Assembly: GCA_016490735.1 (NCBI GenBank)
Contig: JAEMWC010000270.1
Coordinates: 40,001 to 104,000, forward strand
Length of the DNA stretch: 64,000 nucleotides
Origin: Pachyseris speciosa
Lineage: Eukaryota; Cnidaria; Anthozoa; Scleractinia; Pachyseridae
Reading direction: 5' to 3'
How positions within the stretch are numbered: position 1 is the stretch's first letter; each line of letters opens with the position of its first letter. Below the pieces are notes generated by a model that saw only the letters and a list, made by a program, of their open reading frames with translations, was not told where the DNA came from and ran no database searches. Both the position numbers and the translations under genes were made by a program. This document shows positions 57,601-64,000 of the stretch, piece by piece.

Positions 57601-60600
57601 GACAATGTCAGCTGCTTTTAGCAGTTGGTAGCTGATCATGATGACTGGTATGACCAGCTACCAGCTAGTTTCTTTCTTATTATGCAGCTAATCAGTTCTA
57701 GCTGAAAGCTCATGACAATGATCCTGTAATATAATGCAAGTGCTCTTGCATTTAAATTGCAGGCAATAATACAAAAATTTAAAATTATATGTTACAGGTT
57801 ATTAATTGTTTTTAAGTTAACCTAGATCAAAATTAAATTCCTTACATGTCTTCTAACCCTAATTATTCATGAGAAGACTAACAAATTTCATTTTGACCTA
57901 GGCTAAATAAAATAATTAACCTGTAAAAAATACATGAATTATTGATAAAAATAGAAATAGCAAAAACCGTGTATAATTACAGTCAAAATACTAAGCGCAT
58001 GCCACCTATTATTTGAGAATGGTCTTGATTAACTGCCAATGGACTGCATAATTCGTTTCAAACTTTCAAATTTAATTTGAATATTGTAATCATTCAACCG
58101 TAGCCCGAGTGTAGTTTCCTCATTTGAAATATCAATTCTTGATTGGTTTATTTCTCACGTGGCTTGAACGCTTCGTGCAGTGTTCACGTGCAAAGTTTGG
58201 TGCCATTTTGAGTCTTCTTCACTTGTTCATTTTCTCAATCGTTTCACATGATTTTCATGGCTTTCTTTTGATAAACACAAGCCTAAGCTCTTGTTGAAAA
58301 GAATGGCAAATTTTTGGAATGGAAGTATCCAGGTTGCCGGGAAAATCATCCAAGAAACGTCTCCAGTGTGAAAGGATAAATGTCAGTTGCATTATTTGAT
58401 CAAGTGGCATTAATTTCAACGAAAGCGCTCCCAAGAAAAATATATTCAGATCTGGCAAGCTGGAAATAGCCACCAAAAGGCCTTCTTTCAGTGGAGTGTG
58501 GTAGGTTTTTATGTCACAAGATGTGAACACCGCACAAAGCGTTCAAGCCACATGAGAAATAAACCGATCAACAATCGATATTTCAAATGAGGTCGCACTT
58601 AGGCTACGGTTGAATGATAACAATATTCAAATTAAACTTAAAAGTTTGAAATGAATTATGCAGTCCATTGGCAGTTAGTCAAAACTATTCCCAAATAATA
58701 GGCGGCACGCACTGAGTATTTTGACTATGAGTGGATATTCTATCTGGGTGTGTATTGACTGAATGTTAAATCCTTCTGTTATCAAAGTATTGGTTTCTGT
58801 AAATACCTTGGTTCTTTTGCTTGAGAATCGTCACCTTGGGGTCCAAAACAAAAAGAAACATTGTCATAAGTTTATTGCCTTTCCCACAGAGCATGTTTGA
58901 GGTTTTATAAACAGCCCAATACATCAATTTTACAGTCATGCATTACTCTCATACTATTGTTCAAAAACAACATGTCTGAATAGAGTTTGAGTCGAAAAAT
59001 GCATGCAATACTTATGCTTGGGGCTCAGGGGCTCTTTTGCACTACTTCACAGATGTTATGCAGTTAACTTTTAATACCTTCAATATTTAAGCAATAGAGG
59101 ACTTTTTCTGTGTTTACATAGCCTCATGTAAACACAAGGGGGGGGGGGTGTTTAGCTGAGGCTAGATGTAGACACTTAAAAAAGTCCTCTATTGCTTTTA
59201 TTAAATATTTCTCAAAAATAATACCACGATTGAAATAGATTTTCTCAATACACGCTCTGAGCAATCGTATTTCCCAATACGTAGCCAATCATAACGCACA
59301 ACTGGCAACACGTGAACCAATCAGAATTCGCGTTATAAAAGTCAAAATTAAGTTGAAATTTTTGGCAAGCCACATGCAAGTGCCATGTTGATCAAAGCGA
59401 TTTCAGCTTTGATTCCTCCAAAATCATGCAGAAAAATACCAAACGTTCGGCAAGAACCAGAAGAAATGTTCAAAATATACGAATGGGTTAGGAAAGAACT
59501 TCAAGATGAGAAGTTTATCTAAGCTGGAAATGAATGTCTCTGTGCTTTACCACTTCTGAAAGTGGCACAAACTTGCCCGATTTGGCAGTCCGAGAACATG
59601 GTTGAGAAGTTAAATCGCTCATCTTGCCTTGTGAAGTTTTGCTGAATAGGAATCATAGACCAAGCAGCAGATTCAGGTTGTAGTATATCTTTAAGCTGAG
59701 AAGGTCTCAGAGAAAATACCTTTTACGCTAATTTGACAGCCAAAACATGGCAACCGATTGGCAACGCAAAGTTTGATTTGAAGCATTTACAGTCTGTAGC
59801 ATATAAGCTTAGTTTGGTTTACGTGTTCATTTTTTAAATAAAGAATGTCTAGTAGAGAATTTTATTGTAGTAATTAATGCAAAAATTACCTTGAAAAACG
59901 TTTATTACCTATTTTGTTGCATATTTTGTCGTCTTAGCTTCGCTTTAGGTTGTCTAGCTCACGATCATCGAGGCAGGCAAAGCGCTGTGGTTTTTCGCTT
60001 GCTTTCTTTTCTCGGCTGATGGGGTAAGAGATAGCTAAACCCCAACTCAAAATTAAATTTGGCAAATTTTTCTCCATTTCCTTAATATTTGTACTTGAAA
60101 TTGCTTTTAATTACATTAATTAGTCTTGCAAATTTTCAAATTGTACCAGGAAACACAAACAGCATGACGTCACAAATTAACCGTGTTTACATACTCTCAT
60201 CTAAACACACCTAGCTATTGACCAATGAGTGGGAGCATGCTATCTTACATATTTTATAAATAATCATTGATCACAGCCACAGCAGGTTGGAGCCAGCAAC
60301 CTCACTTTAATTTTGCCTAAATCCGAGTCTGCTGTATCGTTGACCCACTCCAACACACAAACCAAGACATGGTGCATATAAAATTTCACAAGTATTTGTT
60401 GGTAAAGAATGATTGTACGTGTATGTTGTCAAATGTAGCCGAGTCTTGCAGTTTTATAGCTGAATTTTTCAGGCATCACCACCTTTACAAAGCTAAAAGT
60501 GCAACCACCGTGGTAAAAGACAACAAGAAAGCAAACTGGAGGGTTCAAAAGATAGCCTAAGTCGAAGAATATTTAGAAAAAGCTTACCTCCATATAAGAA

Positions 60601-60627
60601 CTTCTCATCGTCCTCAACGTCCGCCAT
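31679..60627 (-). CDS. FIP1 (FIP1L1), pre-mRNA 3'-end-processing factor, 16 exons
   Basis: Exons 5' to 3': 60627-60588, 58834-58807, 56680-56587, 54674-54583, 54213-54026, 53531-53419, 53261-53231, 52563-52483, 51790-51674, 49858-49530, 48106-47992, 46821-46778, 34257-34008, 33591-33471, 33343-33294, 31841-31679. Splice sites are GT-AG and phases agree, except for one base missing in exon 10. The product is about 618 residues (human about 594). Start [14 protein letters not shown] has a strong AAGATGG context. Order of features: acidic stretch (EDDDDEDD), VTIGEI, the Fip1 motif across exons 5-6 ([14 protein letters not shown] then [19 protein letters not shown], about residues 134-168), [10 protein letters not shown], a Pro/Gly/Met-rich region, then an Arg-Asp/Arg-Glu repeat tail. 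FIP1 bridges poly(A) polymerase to CPSF and binds U-rich RNA through its basic tail (family knowledge). The C-terminal exon ([16 protein letters not shown]..) continues past an in-frame TAA that lies within the intron donor of exon 15. Confidence 0.95.
33359..33420. repeat. (ATTA)n/(ATTT)n tract
   Basis: About 30 bp of TTAA-type repeat followed by about 28 bp of ATTT, next to FIP1 exon 15. Confidence 0.9.
34440..34495 (-). repeat. 3' half of a tRNA-like SINE
   Basis: Minus strand: GTGGGTTCAAATCCCATC (B box) followed by the hairpin CTCGGATTTTTTCGAG. The layout is the same as in the 16942 array (B box, then hairpin with a T-run in the loop), although the bases differ. No 5' half is visible. 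Confidence 0.55.
34587..35050. repeat. Direct duplication of about 215 bp
   Basis: ACGGAAAGAAGTTAGAAAAG begins both copies (34587 and 34805). The second copy has about 45 extra bases (about 34971-35013) before ATAAAAATATATTAGC. Few differences separate the copies, so the duplication is recent. Confidence 0.85.
39397..40593 (-). CDS. Class A (rhodopsin-like) GPCR, peptide-receptor type
   Basis: An intronless 398-residue frame, nested in FIP1 intron 12 on the same strand. The start may instead be Met18 (40542). The N-tail has three N-glycosylation sequons. Seven hydrophobic segments and class A marks are clear: GN in TM1 (N70), NLAIADL in TM2 (D98), C125 at the top of TM3, C203 in loop 2, LLPL in TM5 (P228), MLPYN in TM6 (P294) and NPLIY in TM7 (331-335). 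Unusual points: the TM3 E/DRY box is FRY (149-151), and the TM6 toggle Trp is Met292. The tail is Ser/Arg-rich. The overall pattern resembles neuropeptide receptors of the galanin/allatostatin/somatostatin sort, but cnidarian receptors rarely map one to one; the ligand is unknown. A TTTATT at 39226-39231 gives an AATAAA on its strand. Confidence 0.9.
   Translation of the reverse strand: MQSRYFRRRYLSSRYLAMNFSVTPDNFSSVNLNGTLSAQEPFQFYIEPFPAQVIRFILDAVIFVVGVLGNGLVCVVVIKENLLRSLAYCLIFNLAIADLGVILFSLPFAVLRTEDIRWPFGEFGCKVLYPLSDIFHGVSIASITAIAVFRYRGIISGRGMSHKNALKKAKIVILLIWVLSFILFVLPLFFSMAYGEHRGEPYCFPRFSSKLYYKLYQAETVLLTYLLPLVIILFTYLRIRGRLQESIVLHTQIRRESCSPSASHTRSLRASERNYKALKVLAPVVVVFAVTMLPYNVFRVIDIFLDTTHFEYLLLFFKICVLCFVCNSSANPLIYALFSEEFRKAFKWHVRHCSPSRNRLRLFSLSEKVTSFRRGRSLFTRSASRKDRPSSSNSDVFV
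40594..44343. other. FIP1 intron 12, middle part
   Basis: No recognisable gene. Contains AT-rich DNA, a TTTC microsatellite (about 42093-42118) and an uninterrupted run of 20 G (43219-43238). The segment just upstream of the GPCR (40594-41000) presumably holds its promoter; no TATA box stands out. Confidence 0.5.
43219..43238. repeat. G20 homopolymer
   Basis: Twenty consecutive G on the plus strand inside a GT-rich patch. It can form G-quadruplex-type structures and is a likely place for length error. Confidence 0.9.
44344..44697. mobile_element. PIF/Harbinger-like MITE, 354 bp
   Basis: Left end GGTCGCGTTCCTT and right end, reverse-complemented, GGTAGCGTTCCTT, flanked on both sides by TTA (44341-44343 and 44698-44700), the typical 3-bp target duplication of PIF/Harbinger. 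No ORF. The interior has several GATTGTTCAGATT/AAATCTGAAA inverted words. Confidence 0.75.
44701..46777. other. FIP1 intron 12, 5' part
   Basis: Two plus-strand ORFs (44767-44982 and 45031-45273) are short, Lys/His/Ser-rich and without a known domain; the first has [15 protein letters not shown]. No splice-linked model is evident. Confidence 0.4.
47387..47645. mobile_element. MITE of the TCAATTGAGTGTCG family
   Basis: GTTTTCAATCGAGTGTCGAA at the left and CCATTCAATTGAAAAT at the right. Interior words TTTTCCCGCGCTTGGCGCCG and GAATTGTGATTGGTTCATT match other copies in inverse orientation. In FIP1 intron 11. Confidence 0.65.
48674..49170 (-). pseudogene. Coiled-coil, ORF1p-like remnant
   Basis: Two overlapping-frame pieces on the minus strand: 49170-48880 (starts [18 protein letters not shown], then heptad-rich [18 protein letters not shown] and [14 protein letters not shown]) and 48871-48674 ([33 protein letters not shown]). 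A basic/Pro-Ser-rich N-terminus followed by a long coiled coil is typical of the ORF1 protein of some non-LTR retrotransposons. One frame change separates the pieces. The segment is bracketed by direct copies of CCCACCTCCCCCAGCAAAAT (about 48728 and 49258). It lies in FIP1 intron 10. Confidence 0.55.
50420..50735 (+). repeat. Diverged unit of the tRNA-like repeat family
   Basis: Contains the tRNA-like segment 50522-50593 plus flanks that align with the 250-bp unit: CAGTTCAAATATATGA upstream, then the CCTGAATG..TTCAGG hairpin, CTTAAGTAG, and CAATTCAAATAATTACAGG downstream. A single diverged unit, not an array. Confidence 0.75.
50522..50593 (+). tRNA. tRNA-like unit, diverged
   Basis: The acceptor stem GGCTTGT/ACAAGCC is perfect, the D arm GCTC..GAGC and T arm ATGGG..CCCAT are good, and both pol III boxes are present. 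The anticodon region is CTGTA, then CCGGTATCG, then TAGAG: a 4-of-5 stem with a 9-base loop. The same ACCGGTA(A)TCG block occurs in the 16942 array, so the odd loop is a family trait. Confidence 0.6.
51002..51393. mobile_element. Foldback element, copy 1 (FIP1 intron 9)
   Basis: Two arms of about 165-195 bp face each other: TTGAAGGGCTCGGAGCATAA at the left, and TTATGCTCCGAGGCCTTCAA at the right. The arms contain TTCTGCATGTGAACTGCAAT and AAAAATGCATTTCTGGATTC and their complements. No ORF. The transcribed strand would form a long hairpin. Confidence 0.85.
51578..51643. repeat. (ATT)n microsatellite
   Basis: About 22 ATT units in FIP1 intron 9, just downstream of exon 9. Confidence 0.95.
52690..52885. 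mobile_element. Uninterrupted copy of the 24753-25745 repeat
   Basis: CAACGCTACTCATTATCTAT and GATTTGGGCTGTGCCTTCAT match the two halves of the interrupted copy. Contains a diverged CTGATGAAGGC word resembling half of a hammerhead but lacking the GAAA box. Confidence 0.6.
53765..53962. mobile_element. MITE with CAGTGAACTC ends
   Basis: Left CAGTGAACTCCATCCAAGG, right GAGAGAGTTTACTG, with TA-type flanks. The interior repeats GTGTCCGTCTTAGAG/GTGTCCACCTTAGAAGG. It resembles widespread Tc1/mariner-type MITEs of invertebrates by layout; not verified. Confidence 0.5.
54785..55111. mobile_element. Foldback element, copy 2 (FIP1 intron 3)
   Basis: Same ends and interior as the 51002 copy (TTCAAGGCCTCAGAGCATAA to GGTTATGCTCCGAGGCCTTC). 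The two arms are less alike than in copy 1. Confidence 0.85.
56027..56353. mobile_element. Foldback element, copy 3 (FIP1 intron 3)
   Basis: TTGAAGGCCTCGGAGCATAA to GGTTATGCTCCGAGGCCTTC, very close to copy 2 along its length, 1.24 kb away in the same intron and the same orientation. Confidence 0.85.
56818..57252 (+). mobile_element. Retroposed 3' end flanked by direct repeats of about 105 bp
   Basis: TTTCAAGCATGTGATGGTAA opens both repeats (about 56820 and 57149) and GAATATGAGGTTCAG closes both. Between them, a segment ends with TTTGTCAATAAAGCTCAGG and an A-run, like the 3' end of a LINE. The repeats differ at several positions, so the event is old. Confidence 0.55.
57980..58728. mobile_element. 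TIR/foldback element of about 0.75 kb (FIP1 intron 2)
   Basis: The left arm (57980-about 58200) and right arm (about 58505-58728) are inverted copies: GTCAAAATACT..AGTATTTTGAC, GACTGCATAATTCGTTTCAAA..TTTGAAATGAATTATGCAGTC and GGCTTGAACGC..GCGTTCAAGCC. The loop holds an unrecognised 91-codon ORF (58255-58530, minus). Confidence 0.8.
59092..59197. mobile_element. Small palindromic MITE
   Basis: AGCAATAGAGGACTTTTT at the left is matched by AAAAAGTCCTCTATTGCTT at the right, with a G-run in the middle. Similar GTGTTTACAT words recur near 60182. Confidence 0.6.
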
Positions 60628-60713
60628 CTTGAAATAGCATGTGCGTTCCGCGCATGAATTTTCAGCGACAACCGCTGATCGACCTATCGGACGGTTGTGT
60701 TGTGACAAGAAAG
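60628..60713. promoter_or_regulatory. Bidirectional promoter interval, FIP1 and SGPP-like genes
   Basis: Only 86 bases separate the two divergent start codons, so the 5' UTRs must be very short or overlapping. The interval is CpG-rich (GCGTTCCGCGCATG, CGACAACCGC, GACCTATCGGACGG) with no TATA box, typical of housekeeping divergent promoters. Both starts sit in AAGATGGC-type Kozak contexts. Confidence 0.7.
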
Positions 60714-63700
60714 ATGGCCAAGGAAGGCGGCTCTTTGTTTTGCGACGAAGACGAAACGTGTGAGAAGAACGTCAGCGAGTCCGAAGAAGACACTGAAGAA
60801 TATGTTCCAGCGCCTATAGGTGAGAGCGCAGTGGTTTCCAGCCGCTGTTCCAATGCATTAGGCCATGTGTTCAAACAAATCGGTGTGTTGTTTTCCCACC
60901 CGTGCTTCGCGCTTTGTTGCACATTTTTTACCGGCTTTTTGCAGAATTTGGCGTTTTGAATGTATCAATCTTTTATTCAAAGTTTCAGTGTTGATTGTTT
61001 TTACCTTCCAGATAAGCTTGGACCATTCGGAAGATGGCTTCGTCACAGACTTTTGAGTTCTATTCTGATCGGCACCCCGCCTCTCGTTGCACTTCAGGTA
61101 AAAAGGCAAAGTGTTGCCTCATTTATCAGTCTTCTACATCCGGTGTTTTAGGTTTATGGCTTCACCACATATTTTTACAAGTTTTCCTTTTATTTCTTCT
61201 AAATCTTAAATGTTTTTGTTGTCGATCAGATGCGTTATTGATTGAATGTGGCCTTTTCGTATGTTTAGATTTGATTTTTAATGATCATTCGATATTTTGC
61301 AATTCAATTACAGCATTTTTGTGTTTGATATGCCCTAAAGTAACCTGAAGTGTTGACAAGGAAAGCAAAGTACTCATTTGTTTGCCGACCTCTTTTTGGT
61401 AGCGTAGAAAGCATAAAAAAGCGGCCCTCTTTTTAAAATATACTATTTAGTAATAAACCTAAGCGAGGCAAATTTTATTTATTTAATAACCGCAAGGTAA
61501 ATAAGGGAATTTTTTTTCTTTTCTGCTCACTAAAATGTTGTTGTAGAATTTCAGCTTTAATGAGCTTGGAAAAGTGGTTATGAGTTTGTTCACAAATCAT
61601 AATATTACTCTGTATGATTGAGTTTTTTTTGTCTACTTTTTGATTAATCAATATTAATTGTACATGGAAATTGTCTCAGTTACTAAAGACAAGAGTTATA
61701 TGATACAAGAGTTATGATACGATAAAAGGAAAGTCAAGATGTGTGACTCCCCCACTGAATTTTGCAGCTGACTAATTTGTTTTGAGTTTCCCAGCCACAG
61801 AAGATTTTCACCTTTTTATGCAAATTCTGTGATTTGAACCTGTTTTTATTCAAACAAACCAGCTTTATAATGTGACAGGCATAAAGGCATATTTTAATTT
61901 TGAAAGATATATGATAGAGAAAAAGGAGCATTGCATGATGGTAACTTGATCTACCATGTAAATCACAAGAACAATGCATGGAAAAGATCACCAGATTATG
62001 TTCAAAATGCCTTGACATTGTTTTCAACAACTTTTCCATCTTTACCGTAATAATAATATTGAATTTTATCCTTGGTTTAAATTTTTTCTCCTTTGTTTTA
62101 AACTAATTATTATACATTACCACACCCAAAACCAAAAGGAGAAAAACTTAATTTAACCAAGGATAAAATTCAACCACAACATGTGCATGCCATAGTTACA
62201 GTATTTGAATTCTAAAAACTATTTAATTTTCTTTACCTCAACTTAGGAGTTCTTGTAATGAGTAATTAGTTATATTTTAGGTGAGCAATGTTAAAAACTT
62301 GTCAGTATGATGTCTCTTGAAAGCAATGAAGGAGTTATTAGCTGGTGTAACATTTTTCAGGAAATAAGCAGCATCTTAATGCAATGGTGGTTATTTGTTT
62401 TTGTATTCATAGAGAAGACGTACTCCTCTGTGGACCAAAATCATGAAGATAAACAGCTTTTTTGGCACTGAAGATTTCTATATACCCATGGGTGTCTTTA
62501 TCCTTTGGTAGGTGAACTTTATTAAATATTTACTTATAAAATGTTCAAATAACTACGCGCACTATGATTGATCGAATCAAGTGCATTGTATCTCAGCATA
62601 TGCACGCGCCCTACATCACACGTGTGCATTCTGGAATTAAAATGCATGCAGGATATACATGTATAACAAGTGTGTGTGCATGCATATCTCTGGACATTTT
62701 ATAAAGAAAATAAAGTAAAAACAATAAAATATAATAATGTGATTCAATCCATATTGGCATTATTTTGAAGTGACATATAAGCAACATTTGGGATTAGAGT
62801 GCCGTCAAATTTTATCAGTTGGCTTGCGACCATATACATAATTATATATATGAAAGCTCAACATGCAAATATCTGGGACATTTTATTAAAGAAATAAAAA
62901 GTTATTCCTTGTGCTTAATGCATGTATATAACTCGACAATGTACTTGGTGTGTTTTTTATTTCTTTGGTAAACAGAACTTGTACACTGTACATGTATGTA
63001 GTATACATATACTATGGTGCTTAAGGCTGTGTAGTCTCCCATGTCATGGCTTTTTACAGGAATGGTATTTCACTTTCTCTCCACAAAACTGATTTTGTGG
63101 GAGGCTAAGGTTGAGTCAATTTTTCTTGTAAAAAATGTCAGATTCTTGAATCCTAGTTCTAACTCAGTATTATTACTGACTGTAATGCAATCAAAATTCG
63201 TTACAAATCTTGTACATATACTGTAATCCAGGGATGAAAATGATATTTGAATGGTGGAAAATTAATCATTTGAAAAAAAAATTTATTCCCAGCTGAAAAA
63301 CAGCATTTGAAGGGCAATTTTCTTCAATGTGACTGAATTTTTATGTCAGCTCTGTGATCAACAGAATATCAGCTGTACATGTTGGAATTTAATTTATCTA
63401 AGCTACATTGCTGCAACACAGAACTCTTTGTGAAATTTTCTTTAATTTGTATGTTATGTAATCTTTGGTTACCTAATAGATACAATCTCAGCTATGAGTT
63501 AGTCCTCTGTAATATCATTTTCAAAATATAGAGGTCAAGGTGAATTCCTGAAATAACTGTGCATGCTACCAATATTTTAAAAGCTCAGAAAATGGTTTGG
63601 ATTTATCTTTGGACTAAAATTTTTCAAAATTTCAGTTTCGTTTTAATTTGCTTCGTTTCAGTTTCATTGCCAAAAATTTGTAGAGTTGTGACCACAATAA

Positions 63701-63894
63701 AATGAACATAAATTGTGTATCATTGACTTCTGGGTGGTTTGTAATAAATTGAATGAATTATTTAGCAAAAACCCTTGACTTGAAGGTTAATTAATTCAAA
63801 CAACATTCTCAATTGTAGGATTATTGATGCCAAGCTTGGAAGATTATTGTGCCTCCTAATGGGAGTAGGTTTCTATACAGCTGGATTCCTAAAG
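60714..63894 (+). CDS. Sphingosine-1-phosphate phosphatase-like (SGPP/LCB3), 5' part
   Basis: Exons: 60714-60819, 61012-61097, 62413-62507, 63819-63894, all GT-AG with matching phases; the gene runs off the window. The 121 residues seen start with an acidic, soluble N-terminus (MAKEGGSL, SESEEDTEEY), then KLGPFGRWLRHRLLSS, TPPLVALQRRRTPLW, and FFGTEDFYIPMGVFILW followed by GRLLCLLMGVGFYTAGFLK. This order (TP..LQ..R.P.., G...FY, hydrophobic segment ending in a GQ/GFLKD-like turn) matches the region just before the phosphatase motifs in yeast Lcb3 and animal SGPP. The catalytic PAP2 motifs should lie beyond 64000. Such enzymes remove phosphate from sphingoid base phosphates in the ER membrane. 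An upstream in-frame ATG (60639) exists but lies 11 bases from the FIP1 ATG and is less likely. Confidence 0.8.
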
Positions 63895-64000
63895 GTAACA
63901 ACTAAAGTAACATGATCACTTGACTTACAAGGTCAACATTTTACTTTCCTTCCTCTAAAGTATAACCTTATACAGTACAACTGTACTTTGGACCTTATAA
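63895..64000 (+). other. Intron 4 of the SGPP-like gene, incomplete
   Basis: Begins with the donor GTAACA and reaches the window edge without another exon. Confidence 0.7.

Noticed and set aside
60639..60713. Upstream ATG for the SGPP-like gene
   Set aside because: It is only 11 bases from the FIP1 start codon, leaving no room for a promoter or leader; the ATG at 60714 has a better context.
1..64000. CRISPR arrays, operons, bacterial promoters
   Set aside because: No direct-repeat/spacer pattern exists; the genes are split by spliceosomal introns, so prokaryotic features do not apply.

Overview
This is a eukaryotic, animal-type window: split genes with GT-AG introns, dense transposon debris and microsatellites, and metazoan gene families. 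The mix of an LIMP-2/CD36 relative, a FIP1 homologue, a class A GPCR, an SGPP/LCB3-type phosphatase and many Penelope-like (PLE) and SINE fragments fits a cnidarian, most likely an anthozoan such as a stony coral. The organism is inferred; no rRNA or mitochondrial marker is present.

Layout. (1) 1603-28487, plus strand: a 13-exon CD36/LIMP-2 (SCARB2) family gene with a TATA-like box upstream and a di-leucine lysosomal sorting tail. Its exon 8 has an apparent frameshift. Its introns hold a hAT-like MITE, long CAGT and GATT repeats, a 1.8-kb TIR transposon with a nested SINE, a 4.3-kb foldback structure carrying a degenerate PLE, a 250-bp tandem array of tRNA-like units, a LINE fragment and a truncated PLE with a GIY-YIG domain. 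(2) 28.5-31.7 kb: short intergenic stretch with a SINE, a nested MITE pair and a hammerhead-like motif. (3) 31679-60627, minus strand: a 16-exon FIP1 gene (pre-mRNA 3'-end processing). Its 12.5-kb intron 12 hosts an intronless GPCR gene on the same strand; other introns hold three copies of one foldback element, a coiled-coil ORF remnant and further MITEs. Exon 10 has a one-base homopolymer frameshift. (4) 60714-end, plus strand: the 5' part of a sphingosine-1-phosphate phosphatase-like gene, head to head with FIP1 across only 86 bp between start codons.

The four protein genes do not form an obvious pathway. The only shared control the sequence shows is the FIP1/SGPP bidirectional promoter. 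The most interesting layer is the mobile DNA: one complete hammerhead ribozyme fold directly upstream of a PLE ORF1, three further hammerhead-like motifs elsewhere in the window, and a tRNA-like tandem satellite whose units carry pol III boxes and a T-run in a 3' hairpin. All motif and fold calls were made by eye.
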